A stretch of DNA of 20,825 nt from JBDUDR01 sp040002845 (GCA_040002845.1 JBDUDR010000036.1:1-20825), one strand, 5' to 3'; positions 1 to 7,822 are shown, counted from the first letter of the stretch. Notes: generated from the letters alone by a model not told the origin. Program-made: numbers and translations.

Positions 1-974
1 GGGATGCGGGTCCAGTGCTCGATGGCGTGCTTGGCGATCAGCCCGGCATGGAAGGACGTGCCGCACGAGACGATGATGATCTTGTCGATTTCCCGCAGCT
101 CATCGTCGGACAGGCGCATCTCGTCCAAGGACAGCCGACCGTCGGCCGTGAACCGACCCAGCAAGGACTCGGCCACCGCCTGGGGTTGCTCGGCGATCTC
201 CTTGAGCATGAAGTAGTCGAAGCCGGCCTTCTCGGCTGCCGAGACATCCCAGTCGACGTGAAACCGTCGACCCGCCGCGGGCTTGCCTGCGAAGTCTGTG
301 ACATCCACCGAGTGAGCGGTGATGGTCACCACCTCGTCCTGGCCGAGCTCGAGCGCCTCGCGGGTGTGTGCGATGAACGCGGACACGTCAGACGCCAGGA
401 AGTTCTCACCCTGCCCAAGACCCACGACGAGCGGTGAGTTGCGCCGCGCGCCGACCACTCGGTCCGCGTCGTCCGCGTGCAGAGCCACCAACGTGAAAGC
501 ACCCTCGAGCCGCCCGCACACTCTGCGCATCGCGTCGCTCAGATCACACTCATGCTCGGCCAGGGCAACCTCGAGCAGGTGAGCCACCACCTCGGTGTCG
601 GTCTCCGACCGCAGCTCGTGACCGCTGTTCTCCAACTCGGTGCGCAGGCGCGAGAAGTTCTCGATGATCCCGTTGTGCACCACCGCCAGCCGCCCGGTGC
701 AGTCCAGGTGGGGATGTGCATTGCGGTCGGTCGGTGCGCCGTGGGTGGCCCAGCGGGTGTGCCCGATGCCCGTGAGCGCCTTCGGCAGCGGGTCTTGCGC
801 CAGCGCCGCGTCGAGATTGGCCAGCTTTCCAGCCCTCTTGTGGAAATGGACCTCGCCATCACTGACCAGGGCCACCCCGGCGGAGTCGTACCCGCGGTAT
901 TCCAGGCGTCGCAGCCCCTCGATCACCACGTCGAGGGCCCGTTGGTCTCCCACGTACCCCACGATCCCGCACAT
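1..974 (-). CDS. glmS: Glutamine--fructose-6-phosphate aminotransferase (partial, 3' end outside window)
   Basis: GlmS converts fructose-6-phosphate and glutamine to glucosamine-6-phosphate in the cytoplasm, the first step of UDP-GlcNAc and cell-wall precursor synthesis. The reading frame is open from the ATG at 974 to the left edge, giving 324 residues of a family usually about 610-620 long. It begins MCGIVGYVG, so Cys2 is the N-terminal nucleophile of the class II glutaminase domain (about residues 1-220). Glutaminase motifs such as GHTRWATHG and HNGIIENF follow. The first SIS (sugar isomerase) domain starts near residue 290 with IIIVSCGTSFHAG. The rest of SIS1 and all of SIS2 lie outside the window. 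No Shine-Dalgarno precedes the start; a -10-like hexamer 6 nt upstream suggests a leaderless mRNA. It diverges from coaA, and glmM, the next step in the pathway, lies 3 kb away on the same strand. Identification is secure. Confidence 0.97.
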   Translation of the reverse strand, partial: MCGIVGYVGDQRALDVVIEGLRRLEYRGYDSAGVALVSDGEVHFHKRAGKLANLDAALAQDPLPKALTGIGHTRWATHGAPTDRNAHPHLDCTGRLAVVHNGIIENFSRLRTELENSGHELRSETDTEVVAHLLEVALAEHECDLSDAMRRVCGRLEGAFTLVALHADDADRVVGARRNSPLVVGLGQGENFLASDVSAFIAHTREALELGQDEVVTITAHSVDVTDFAGKPAAGRRFHVDWDVSAAEKAGFDYFMLKEIAEQPQAVAESLLGRFTADGRLSLDEMRLSDDELREIDKIIIVSCGTSFHAGLIAKHAIEHWTRI

Positions 975-980
975 CGGGTC

Positions 981-986
981 AGCGTA
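981..986 (-). promoter_or_regulatory. Candidate -10 element of a leaderless glmS promoter
   Basis: On the minus strand the hexamer TACGCT ends 6 nt before the glmS ATG, which would put the transcription start on or beside the A of the start codon. It fits the actinobacterial TANNNT pattern. No purine-rich ribosome-binding site lies in the 20 nt before the ATG, consistent with leaderless translation. No good -35 is visible at 17-18 nt. This is an inference from spacing only. Confidence 0.4.
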
Positions 987-1003
987 CCGAGATCAGCGTC
1001 CTT

Positions 1004-1027
1004 GCCGCCGCGCTTCCATCCGGCGGC
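1004..1027. repeat. Inverted repeat in the glmS-coaA divergent gap
   Basis: GCCGCC (1004-1009) and GGCGGC (1022-1027) form a perfect 6-bp inverted repeat with a 12-nt loop. It lies between the two divergent start codons and just upstream of the coaA -10-like hexamer, so it could be a protein-binding site. In DNA this GC-rich it could also be chance. Confidence 0.3.
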
Positions 1028-1033
1028 CACAAT
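1028..1033 (+). promoter_or_regulatory. Candidate -10 element of a leaderless coaA promoter
   Basis: CACAAT (four of six matches to TATAAT) ends 6 nt before the coaA ATG at 1040, the same geometry as the -10-like hexamer of glmS on the other strand. No Shine-Dalgarno is present. The spacing suggests transcription starting at or next to the ATG. No convincing -35 is visible. Confidence 0.35.
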
Positions 1034-1039
1034 GGTCCG

Positions 1040-2002
1040 ATGCCGACCCGGAGCCACACCGAATCGCAGCCGTCTCCGTACGTCGAGCTCGAGCGCAGCG
1101 ACTGGGCGCGGCTTGCCGCCAGCACCGAGCCGCTGCTCACGGCGCAGGAGATCGAGCGCGAACGCGGGCTCGGCGACGAGCTCGACCTCGACGAGGTGAC
1201 GTCGGTCTACCTGCCCCTGTCTCGGCTTCTCAGCCTGTACGTCCGGCGGGCTGGCGAGCTGCACCGCGACACCCAGACGTTTCTGGGCGGCCCGCAGCCG
1301 GACCGGACGCCGTTCGTCATCGGCATCGCGGGATCGGTCGCCGTCGGAAAGTCCACCACAGCCCGGCTGTTACGCGAGCTGCTGTCCCGCTGGCCCGAGC
1401 ATCCATCTGTCGACCTGGTCACAACCGACGGGTTCCTGCACCCCAACGCGGACCTCGAGCGTCGCGGCATCCTGGCCCGCAAGGGATTCCCCGAGTCCTA
1501 CGACCGCAGGGCACTGCTGACCTTCATGATCGACCTGAAGTCCGGCCTCGATCGCGTGTCGGTGCCTGTGTACTCACACTTGGAGTACGACGTCCGGGTC
1601 GACCAGCGGCAGATTCTTGACCGGCCTGACATCGTCCTCGTCGAAGGGCTCAACGTCTTGCAGCCGCCCAGACCCGGTGCGGACGGCCAGACCGGCTTGT
1701 CGATCAGCGACTTCTTCGACTTCAGCGTCTATGTGGACGCCTCGACGGCGGACATCCGTAGGTGGTACGTCGAGCGGTTCCTGCGGCTGCGCGAGACAGC
1801 GTTCCGGGATCCCCGGTCGTACTTCAGCCGGTTCGCGGACCTGACCGAGCAGCAGGCGGTCGAGACGGCTGAGCGGCTGTGGGACACCATCAATGGGCCC
1901 AACCTGGAGTCCAACATCCTCTCGACGCGAGGCCGAGCCACCCTGGCGTTGCGCAAGGACGGCGACCACTCCGTCCGGTACGTCCGGTTGCGCAAGATCT
2001 GA
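1040..2002 (+). CDS. coaA: Type I pantothenate kinase
   Basis: CoaA phosphorylates pantothenate with ATP, the first and feedback-controlled step of coenzyme A synthesis. The 320-residue product matches the usual bacterial type I length. It has the P-loop GIAGSVAVGKSTT (residues 95-107, Lys104), then VTTDGFLHPN with Asp130 at the position of the catalytic Asp127 of the E. coli enzyme, PESYD (151-155), VYSHLEYD (177-184) and VEGLNVLQPP (201-210). These are family hallmarks. An out-of-frame ATG lies at 1032; the ATG at 1040 opens the conserved frame. There is no clear ribosome-binding site, so a leaderless mRNA is likely. It diverges from glmS and is followed 45 bp later by the DUF389 gene, with which it may be co-transcribed. 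Confidence 0.96.
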   Translation: MPTRSHTESQPSPYVELERSDWARLAASTEPLLTAQEIERERGLGDELDLDEVTSVYLPLSRLLSLYVRRAGELHRDTQTFLGGPQPDRTPFVIGIAGSVAVGKSTTARLLRELLSRWPEHPSVDLVTTDGFLHPNADLERRGILARKGFPESYDRRALLTFMIDLKSGLDRVSVPVYSHLEYDVRVDQRQILDRPDIVLVEGLNVLQPPRPGADGQTGLSISDFFDFSVYVDASTADIRRWYVERFLRLRETAFRDPRSYFSRFADLTEQQAVETAERLWDTINGPNLESNILSTRGRATLALRKDGDHSVRYVRLRKI

Positions 2003-2047
2003 CGTGCAAACGGCTGCCGCGAACACTCCCGTGGCAGGATTCCGGCC

Positions 2048-3025
2048 ATGTTGCACGTGCGTCTGACAGTGCCGACCGACAGCCGCGACGACGTGCTCGC
2101 CCTGCTCGAGCACGACCCGACAGTGTCCAACCTCGCTGTCGTCTCAGGCGCGTCGCGCCAACCTGTCGGCGACCTGTTCCTCTTCAATCTCGCCCGTGAG
2201 AACGCGACCCAGTTGCTTCACGAGCTCAGGCGGCTCGGCATCCACCACACGGGATCGATTGCCTTCGAGGAGGCAGACGTCTTGATGTCGGACGCCGCGG
2301 ATGCCGCCGAGAAGGCCGCTCCCGGCAGCCCGGCAGACGCCGTCATCTGGGAGTCGATCGAGGCCAAGGCCCGCGAAGGCGTCCAGATGTCCTGGTCCTT
2401 CGTCTCGTTCTTGGTGCTCGCGACGCTCATCGCCGGCATCGGGCGGTATCTGGACCAGCCCATACTCATCGTGGGCGCAATGGTCGTCGGACCCGAGTTC
2501 GCCCCGATCTCGTCGATCTGCTTTGCGCTGGCCAGGCCTCGCCCCAGGCTGCTCGCCCCTGCGCTGACCCTGCTGCTCGGGGGTTTCCTGATCGCGACGG
2601 TGTTCGCGTGCGCTTGGTGGTCCGTTGCGGGCGCCTTCGGCTGGATCAACGCGGCAGACGCCAGCACCGGGCCGGCGACGGCCTTCATCCTCCAGCCGAA
2701 TGGCTGGTCGCTGGTCATCGCACTGCTGGCCGGGACCGCGGGGGTGTTGTCGCTGACGGCGGCGAAGTCGTCGACCCTGGTCGGCGTGTTCATCTCGGTC
2801 ACGACGGTCCCCGCCGCAGGCACTGTCGCGCTGAGCGTGGCGGTCGGCAACTGGCACGGCGCTCGCGAGTCCGCAACCCAGCTGGGGATCAACCTGATGG
2901 GCATGGTCGTGGCGGGCACGGCCACGTTCCTGGTCCAGCGGCTCATCTGGCGGCGGGTGGGCTTCACACCTCCCGTTGCCACTCGCCGAGGTACTCGACG
3001 GGGCGGAACCCCATCGCCTGGTTGA
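2048..3025 (+). CDS. DUF389 family multi-pass membrane protein
   Basis: This 325-residue protein has a soluble N-terminal domain (about 1-112) that starts like an ACT-type fold (LHVRLTVPTDSRDDVLALL). About six membrane segments follow, near residues 114-133, 138-160, 168-192, 218-237, 243-266 and 277-297. The segment ILIVGAMVVGPEFAPI (139-154) corresponds to the signature of the DUF389 family, and DQPILIVGA and the glycine-rich final helices also fit. The function of DUF389 proteins is not established; I assign none. The gene begins 45 bp after coaA, with a -10-like CAGGAT 7 nt before the ATG, so it could have its own leaderless transcript. Its last 62 bp overlap, tail to tail, the end of the GNAT gene on the other strand, and its basic C-terminal tail (RRVGFTPPVATRRGTRRGG) is encoded there. 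Confidence 0.85.
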   Translation: MLHVRLTVPTDSRDDVLALLEHDPTVSNLAVVSGASRQPVGDLFLFNLARENATQLLHELRRLGIHHTGSIAFEEADVLMSDAADAAEKAAPGSPADAVIWESIEAKAREGVQMSWSFVSFLVLATLIAGIGRYLDQPILIVGAMVVGPEFAPISSICFALARPRPRLLAPALTLLLGGFLIATVFACAWWSVAGAFGWINAADASTGPATAFILQPNGWSLVIALLAGTAGVLSLTAAKSSTLVGVFISVTTVPAAGTVALSVAVGNWHGARESATQLGINLMGMVVAGTATFLVQRLIWRRVGFTPPVATRRGTRRGGTPSPG

Positions 3026-3959
3026 CCGCGAGCATCGGGGCGTTGACCTCGGCATTCCAGGTGTGCACGATCGAGGCATCGTGACGTGCCTGCAGCCAAC
3101 CCAGATTGGCGACCTTCATCGCAAGCCCGAGCCGACGGCCGCGATGGTCCGGGCGTACCAGAGTGTCCAACTGGAAGATCGCGGCCTGGTCGTGGCTGCC
3201 CACCATCAGGGTGTAGCCGGCCAGGCTGCCGTCTGGTGCGACCGCCACGTTCGTTCCAGTGAACAGACCCGACTGACGCCGGCGCGACTCGGCATCTCGT
3301 AACCGTTCAGGCGTGTACGTCGCCGCCTCGAGCTCGAGATCACCCATCGGAGTCTCGTCGCCCATCAGGCTCAGCAGTGCACAAAACTGGTCAACCCATT
3401 CCGGGGGGCACTCCTGCCCCCACTGCATGAGTCGATAGCCGTGATGATGCGGCGCTGCCTCGGCTGCCAGCGTCGCCAGGGCGGTGCCCGTGACCGGCGT
3501 CTGGAGCACGAGGTGCAGCTCCGTGTGCTTGCGTACGAAACCGTGGTGCTCAGCAAATGCGACGCCCGGGGTCGTCTGGGCGCCACGGTGAGGCGTCGCC
3601 AGCTCTGCAAGCAACGAACGCCTGCCCAGCTCGCGAGCCATCGCGAGAACGGCATCGAGGATCCGCGATCCGACGGCTCGGCGCCGGTGCCCCTGCTCCA
3701 CGACAATCTGCGCAGAGAGGAAGTCAGTGTTCTCCAACAGCGGCCAGTCCAGCCAGGCCGCGCCCATCACCTCGCCGTCGTCGACGGCAAGCAGCCCGCG
3801 CCATTCGTGGTATCTGCTGAGCCGAGTGAACAGCACCCGTGCTTCTTCCGGAGCGACCAATGAAGGGAACTCGCGCTCGGCGCGCTGCTGCCGGTCGAAC
3901 ACCCCGAAGAATCCGTCGAATGCGTCCGGGTCATCAGCTGCCAGTGGGACGAGGTCCAT
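2964..3959 (-). CDS. Tandem-domain GNAT family N-acetyltransferase
   Basis: This 331-residue protein has two GCN5-related acetyltransferase domains, as in other double-GNAT proteins of actinomycetes. The first (about 1-155) has the acetyl-CoA loop region VVEQGHRRRAVGSRILDAV (about 87-105) in degenerate form. The second (about 165-331) has a better one, LVRPDHRGRRLGLAMKVANL, followed by HTWNAEVNAPMLAVNQAMGF, the usual Asn-rich end of the fold before the last strand. The substrate cannot be read from the sequence. The ATG lies 6 bp after the glmM stop with no ribosome-binding site of its own, so it is probably translated by coupling at the end of the rplM-rpsI-glmM transcript. Whether it acts on an amino sugar is speculation from position only. 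It ends inside the convergent DUF389 gene. Confidence 0.85.
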   Translation of the reverse strand: MDLVPLAADDPDAFDGFFGVFDRQQRAEREFPSLVAPEEARVLFTRLSRYHEWRGLLAVDDGEVMGAAWLDWPLLENTDFLSAQIVVEQGHRRRAVGSRILDAVLAMARELGRRSLLAELATPHRGAQTTPGVAFAEHHGFVRKHTELHLVLQTPVTGTALATLAAEAAPHHHGYRLMQWGQECPPEWVDQFCALLSLMGDETPMGDLELEAATYTPERLRDAESRRRQSGLFTGTNVAVAPDGSLAGYTLMVGSHDQAAIFQLDTLVRPDHRGRRLGLAMKVANLGWLQARHDASIVHTWNAEVNAPMLAVNQAMGFRPVEYLGEWQREV

Positions 3960-3965
3960 CGAGGG

Positions 3966-5312
3966 TCACAGCGCCAGCGAGCTTGCCACGACCGCGGCCA
4001 GGTCCTCGGCAACCTTCTGCGCGCGGTCCGCGGTGGTCGCCTCGACCATGACTCGTACGACCGGCTCGGTCCCTGATGACCTCAGGAGCACCCGGCCGGA
4101 CTCACCGAGCAGGTCTTCTGCGACGGCAACCGCCGCCGCGACGTCGGGGTCGGTGTCCGCGCGGGCCCTGTCGACATCCTTCACGTTGACCAACACCTGC
4201 GGGAGAGCCGTCATCACAGCCGCGAGGTCGGCCACTCCGGATCCGGTGGCCACCATCCGGGACAGCAGCTGCAAGGCGGTGAGGATCCCGTCGCCAGTGG
4301 TGGCGTGATCCAGCATGACGACGTGGCCCGACTGCTCGCCGCCGAGTGAGAACCCGTGTGCGCGCATGTCCTCCAAGACGTAGCGGTCGCCCACCTTGGT
4401 CTGGCGCAGCCGGATGCGCTCACGCTGCATGGCCTGCACGAAACCGAGGTTGCTCATCACGGTGCCGACGACCGTCTGGTGGGCCAGCGTGCCGGCGTCA
4501 CGCATGGCAACCGCGAGGATCGCCAGGATGTGGTCGCCGTCGAGCAGTCTCCCATTGGCGTCGACGGCGAGACAGCGATCGGCGTCTCCATCGAGTGCGA
4601 ACCCGATGTGCGCGCCATGGGCCACCACAGCCGCCTGGAGGTCGTCGGGGTGGGTGGAGCCGCAGTCGGCGTTGATGTTCACGCCGTTCGGCTCGACATG
4701 GATGCCGAGGACCTCGGCGCCGGCGGCGCGCAGCGCCTGCGGACCGACAGAGTACGCCGCACCGTTGGCGCAGTCGATGACGAGCTTGAGGCCGTCCAGC
4801 GAGACCGAGATGGTCTCCACCAGGTGCTGGACGTAGCGATGAGCAGCCACCTCGAAGTCGCGTACGCGACCGACTGCGGGGCCGGTGGGGCGCTGCCACG
4901 GTTCACGGAGCCGGGCTTCGATGGCCGCCTCGATCGGGTCGTCGAGCTTCTGCCCACCGCGGGCGAAGAACTTGACCCCGTTGTCCTGCATCGGATTGTG
5001 CGAGGCGGACAGCATCACACCGAGGTCAGCATCGAGCGCGTCGGCGAGATGGGCGACCCCCGGGGTCGGCAAGATGCCGAGCCGCAGCACGTCGATACCT
5101 GCGCTGGCCAGCCCCGCGACGACGGCCGCCTCGAGAAACTCCCCGGATGCTCTCGGGTCGCGGCCGACCACGGCCAGCGGTCGATGCCCCCGGAACACGC
5201 CCGCCTCGCCGAGGACATGGGCCGCCGCCACGGACAGGTCAAGGGCAAGTTCCGCGGTCAGCTCGCCGTTGGCAAGTCCGCGGACGCCGTCGGTGCCGAA
5301 CAGCCGGCCCAC
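3966..5312 (-). CDS. glmM: Phosphoglucosamine mutase
   Basis: GlmM interconverts glucosamine-6-phosphate and glucosamine-1-phosphate, linking GlmS to UDP-GlcNAc synthesis. The 448-residue product has normal length and all alpha-D-phosphohexomutase motifs. It starts GRLFGTDGVRG. The catalytic serine loop is LSASHNPM with Ser104 as the phosphorylated residue. The metal loop is DGDADR (241-246), the sugar-binding loop GGEQSGH (324-330) and the phosphate-binding loop RSSGTEP (411-417). The start is GTG, 14 bp after the rpsI stop, without an obvious Shine-Dalgarno, so co-transcription and coupling with rplM-rpsI is likely. The rpsI-glmM linkage is typical of actinomycetes. The GNAT gene follows by 6 bp. 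Confidence 0.98.
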   Translation of the reverse strand: MGRLFGTDGVRGLANGELTAELALDLSVAAAHVLGEAGVFRGHRPLAVVGRDPRASGEFLEAAVVAGLASAGIDVLRLGILPTPGVAHLADALDADLGVMLSASHNPMQDNGVKFFARGGQKLDDPIEAAIEARLREPWQRPTGPAVGRVRDFEVAAHRYVQHLVETISVSLDGLKLVIDCANGAAYSVGPQALRAAGAEVLGIHVEPNGVNINADCGSTHPDDLQAAVVAHGAHIGFALDGDADRCLAVDANGRLLDGDHILAILAVAMRDAGTLAHQTVVGTVMSNLGFVQAMQRERIRLRQTKVGDRYVLEDMRAHGFSLGGEQSGHVVMLDHATTGDGILTALQLLSRMVATGSGVADLAAVMTALPQVLVNVKDVDRARADTDPDVAAAVAVAEDLLGESGRVLLRSSGTEPVVRVMVEATTADRAQKVAEDLAAVVASSLAL

Positions 5313-5326
5313 AGGTCAGGTCAAGG

Positions 5327-5824
5327 TCAGCGCTTGGAGAACTGCGGGGCCTTGCGAGCCTTCTTCAGGCCCGCCTTCTTGCGTTCCTTCACCCGGGCGT
5401 CCCGGGTGAGCATGCCGGCCTTCTTCAGCGAGGCGCGGTTGGCGTCCAGGTCGATTTCGTTGAGAGCGCGGGAGACGCCGAGCCGGAGTGCGCCAGCCTG
5501 CCCTGTGATGCCGCCACCGTGGATGCGGGCTATCACGTCGAACCGTCCGACCAGATCTGTGAGCACGAACGGCTCGTTGACGATCTGCTGGTGGACCTTG
5601 TTGGGGAAGTAGCTGTCGAGGTCGCGTCCGTTCACCGCCCACTTGCCGGTGCCAGGGGCGATGCGTACTCGGGCAACTGCCTCCTTGCGACGCCCGGTGG
5701 CTGCCGCCGGGACGATCGTGGCGGGACGCGGTGGAGCGTCCACGGCCGGGGCGCTCTCGGAGCTGTAGGCGACGGTGCTGGTGTCGGCGTCGGCCACGAC
5801 CGGCGTCTCGGTGGTCTCAGCCAC
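5327..5824 (-). CDS. rpsI: 30S ribosomal protein S9 (uS9)
   Basis: S9 is a head protein of the small subunit whose basic C-terminal tail reaches the P-site tRNA. The conserved core begins near residue 44 (GRRKEAVARVRIAPGTGKW) and ends with the canonical KKARKAPQFSKR tail. The product is 165 residues, about 35 longer than the E. coli protein, because of an N-terminal Ala/Thr/Glu-rich, probably disordered extension seen in many actinobacterial S9 proteins. The start is GTG at 5824, preceded by GAGGAA with suitable spacing. It follows rplM by 51 bp, and the same transcript probably continues into glmM. Confidence 0.98.
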   Translation of the reverse strand: MAETTETPVVADADTSTVAYSSESAPAVDAPPRPATIVPAAATGRRKEAVARVRIAPGTGKWAVNGRDLDSYFPNKVHQQIVNEPFVLTDLVGRFDVIARIHGGGITGQAGALRLGVSRALNEIDLDANRASLKKAGMLTRDARVKERKKAGLKKARKAPQFSKR

Positions 5825-5875
5825 GCGTGTTCCTCACTTCGACGGACATCTGGTTGCTCAGGGGTCGACCGTTCG

Positions 5876-6319
5876 TCACTGGGACACCTGGGTGATCTCG
5901 AACGGTTTCGGCTGCTGCGCCTGGTGCGGGTGCGACGGACCGGCGTACACCTTCAGCTTCTTCAGCGTCTGCCGGCTGAGGCGGTTCTTCGGCAGCATCC
6001 CCCACACCGCCTTCTCGATCACCCGCCGAGGATTGCGAGCCAGCAGTTCGCCGATCGGTGTCGCGCTCAGCCCGCCGGGGTAGCCCGAATGGCGGTAGCT
6101 CAACTTGTCCGTCCGCTTGGCACCGGTCAAGGCGACCTTCTCGGCGTTGACGATGATCACGAAGTCACCGGTGTCGACATGGGGTGCGAAGATTGGCTTG
6201 TGCTTCCCGCGCAACAGCGTGGCAGCCTGGACCGCGAGACGGCCGAGCACGACGTCAGTGGCGTCGATGACGTGCCACTCACGCTGGACATCGCCAGGCC
6301 TTGGTGAGTACGTGCGCAC
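5876..6319 (-). CDS. rplM: 50S ribosomal protein L13 (uL13)
   Basis: L13 is an early-assembling 23S-rRNA-binding protein of the large subunit. The 147-residue product shows the family pattern: REWHVIDATDVVLGRLA near the N-terminus, LLRGKHKPIFAPHVDTGDFV, then YRHSGYPGG and the basic AVWGMLPKNRLSRQTLKKLKVY region, ending with a short tail. The start is GTG at 6319 with GAAGG about 9 nt upstream. A well-formed vegetative promoter lies 85 bp upstream, leaving a leader of roughly 78 nt. First gene of the rplM-rpsI-glmM-GNAT unit. Confidence 0.98.
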   Translation of the reverse strand: MRTYSPRPGDVQREWHVIDATDVVLGRLAVQAATLLRGKHKPIFAPHVDTGDFVIIVNAEKVALTGAKRTDKLSYRHSGYPGGLSATPIGELLARNPRRVIEKAVWGMLPKNRLSRQTLKKLKVYAGPSHPHQAQQPKPFEITQVSQ

Positions 6320-6337
6320 GGTCGTGAGCCTTCATTT

Positions 6338-6355
6338 CAGTCGGAGTCAGTCGGA
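6338..6355. repeat. CAGTCGGA tandem direct repeat in the rplM leader
   Basis: CAGTCGGA occurs at 6338-6345 and again at 6348-6355, exactly one helical turn apart, 19-36 bp upstream of the rplM start and inside its predicted 5' leader. It could be a site for a regulator or for L13/S9 on the RNA (as TCCGACTG twice), or a chance duplication. Confidence 0.35.
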
Positions 6356-6403
6356 ATCCCCGCGATCGGGACGTCGGCGGTGTGACACGCACAACGACCG
6401 CCC

Positions 6404-6433
6404 AGGATACCCGCGCGGAGCGGCGGTGGTCAA
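6404..6433 (-). promoter_or_regulatory. Vegetative (sigma-70/SigA type) promoter for rplM-rpsI-glmM
   Basis: On the minus strand TTGACC (6433-6428) and TATCCT (6409-6404) are separated by 18 bp, close to the consensus. Transcription would start near 6397, giving a leader of about 78 nt before the rplM GTG. This is the best promoter in the window. Confidence 0.65.
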
Positions 6434-6445
6434 AACAGCCCCGGA

Positions 6446-6475
6446 TTGTCGGCGCCCACTTCCAGCACGTAGGTT
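6446..6475 (+). promoter_or_regulatory. Candidate gltA promoter
   Basis: TTGTCG (6446-6451) and TAGGTT (6470-6475) are separated by 18 bp, upstream of gltA. A start near 6482 would leave a short leader containing the strong AGGGGAG ribosome-binding site. Its -35 lies only 12 bp from the -35 of the divergent rplM promoter, so the two may affect each other. Confidence 0.5.
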
Positions 6476-6499
6476 ATTTGCGGAACGAGGGGAGCCGCC

Positions 6500-7819
6500 G
6501 TGACAGATGCGACTGACGTAGGCACGCAGGGCAGGGACTCGCTGACCATTCGCGACAACCGAACCGGCCGCGAGTACGAACTCCCGATCACCGACGGCAC
6601 CATCAGGGCCGGGGAGCTGGGCAAGATCAAACTCGACGAGGATGATCCGGGCCTGGCCACCTACGATCCGGGGTTCGTCAACACGGCCTCGTGCCGGAGC
6701 GCGATCACCTACATCGACGGCGACAAGGGCATCTTGGAATACCGCGGCTATCCCATCGAGCAGCTCGCCGAGAAGTCCACGTACCTCGAGGTCGCGTACC
6801 TGCTCGTCCACGGTGAGCTGCCCAGCAAGCAGCAGTACGAATCGTGGCAGCACGAGATCACCTACCACACGTTCGTGCACGAGAACATCAAGGCGTTCAT
6901 GGAGGGCTTTCGTTACGACGCCCACCCGATGGGGATGCTGCTGGCATCGGTGGGCGCGCTGTCCACCTTCTATCCGGAGTCGAGCAGCATCTCCGATGCG
7001 GCAAACCGACACATGCAGGTCGTCCGGCTGATCGCCAAGATGCCGACGCTGGGCGCCTGGGCCTTCCGGCACGCCCAGGGCAAGCCCTACGTCTACCCGG
7101 ACAACGATCTGGGGTACGCCGCGAACTTCCTGGCGATGCTTTTCCGCATGAGTGAGTCGAAGTTCGTTGCCGATGAGCGGCTCATCCAGGCTCTGGAGGT
7201 GCTGTTCATCCTGCACGCCGACCATGAGCAAAACTGTTCGACCAATGCCGTCCGCTCGGTCGGCTCTTCGGAGGTCGACCCTTACTCCGCCATCACCGGC
7301 GGCATCGCGGCGCTGTACGGCCCACTGCACGGCGGCGCGAACGAGGCGGTGCTGCGGATGCTCCGCCGCGTCGGGTCCGCCGAGAACGTGCCGGAGTTCA
7401 TCGCCGGCGTGAAGGCCGGCAAGGAACGCCTGATGGGGTTCGGCCACCGGGTGTACAAGAACTACGACCCACGGGCCAAGATCATCAAGAAGGCCTGCGA
7501 CGACGTGTTCGCAGTCACCGGGGTGAACCCGCTGCTCAAGATCGCCGTCGAGCTGGAGAAGATCGCGCTCGAGGACGACTACTTCGTGTCGCGCCAGCTC
7601 TACCCGAACGTCGACTTCTACTCCGGGCTGATCTACGAGGCGCTTTCGTTCCCGCCGGAGATGTTCACTGTGTTGTTCGCCATCCCCCGGACATCGGGAT
7701 GGCTGTCCCAGTGGCTGGAGCTGGTCACCGACTCCGACCAGAAGATCGCGCGTCCCAAGCAGATCTACACCGGCAAGCGTGGTCTGGACTTCGTCGCGCG
7801 CTCCGAGCGCTGGGCCTGA
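6500..7819 (+). CDS. gltA: Citrate synthase
   Basis: Citrate synthase condenses acetyl-CoA with oxaloacetate to enter the TCA cycle. The 439-residue product has the family catalytic set: His277 in GPLHGGAN, His316 in GFGHRVYKNYDPR, and Asp372 in PNVDFYSG, equivalent to E. coli His264, His305 and Asp362, plus LHADHEQN at 238-245. The N-terminal strand domain with SAITYIDGDKGILEYRGYPIEQ marks the longer bacterial type. The start is GTG at 6500 with AGGGGAG 5-6 nt upstream. It is divergent from rplM and convergent with the ABC-F gene. No other TCA gene is nearby, so it looks like a single-gene unit. It probably arrived in or borders the variable block; I cannot tell whether it is the cell's main citrate synthase or a second copy. 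Confidence 0.96.
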   Translation: MTDATDVGTQGRDSLTIRDNRTGREYELPITDGTIRAGELGKIKLDEDDPGLATYDPGFVNTASCRSAITYIDGDKGILEYRGYPIEQLAEKSTYLEVAYLLVHGELPSKQQYESWQHEITYHTFVHENIKAFMEGFRYDAHPMGMLLASVGALSTFYPESSSISDAANRHMQVVRLIAKMPTLGAWAFRHAQGKPYVYPDNDLGYAANFLAMLFRMSESKFVADERLIQALEVLFILHADHEQNCSTNAVRSVGSSEVDPYSAITGGIAALYGPLHGGANEAVLRMLRRVGSAENVPEFIAGVKAGKERLMGFGHRVYKNYDPRAKIIKKACDDVFAVTGVNPLLKIAVELEKIALEDDYFVSRQLYPNVDFYSGLIYEALSFPPEMFTVLFAIPRTSGWLSQWLELVTDSDQKIARPKQIYTGKRGLDFVARSERWA

Positions 7820-7822
7820 TCT

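Noticed and set aside
3327..3338. Perfect 12-bp palindrome CTCGAGCTCGAG
   Set aside because: It lies inside the GNAT coding region and follows from alternating Leu/Glu codons; coding constraint explains it.
6380..6388. GTGTGACAC as a CRP/GlxR-type site upstream of gltA
   Set aside because: It does not fit TGTGA-N6-TCACA; the second half-site is missing.
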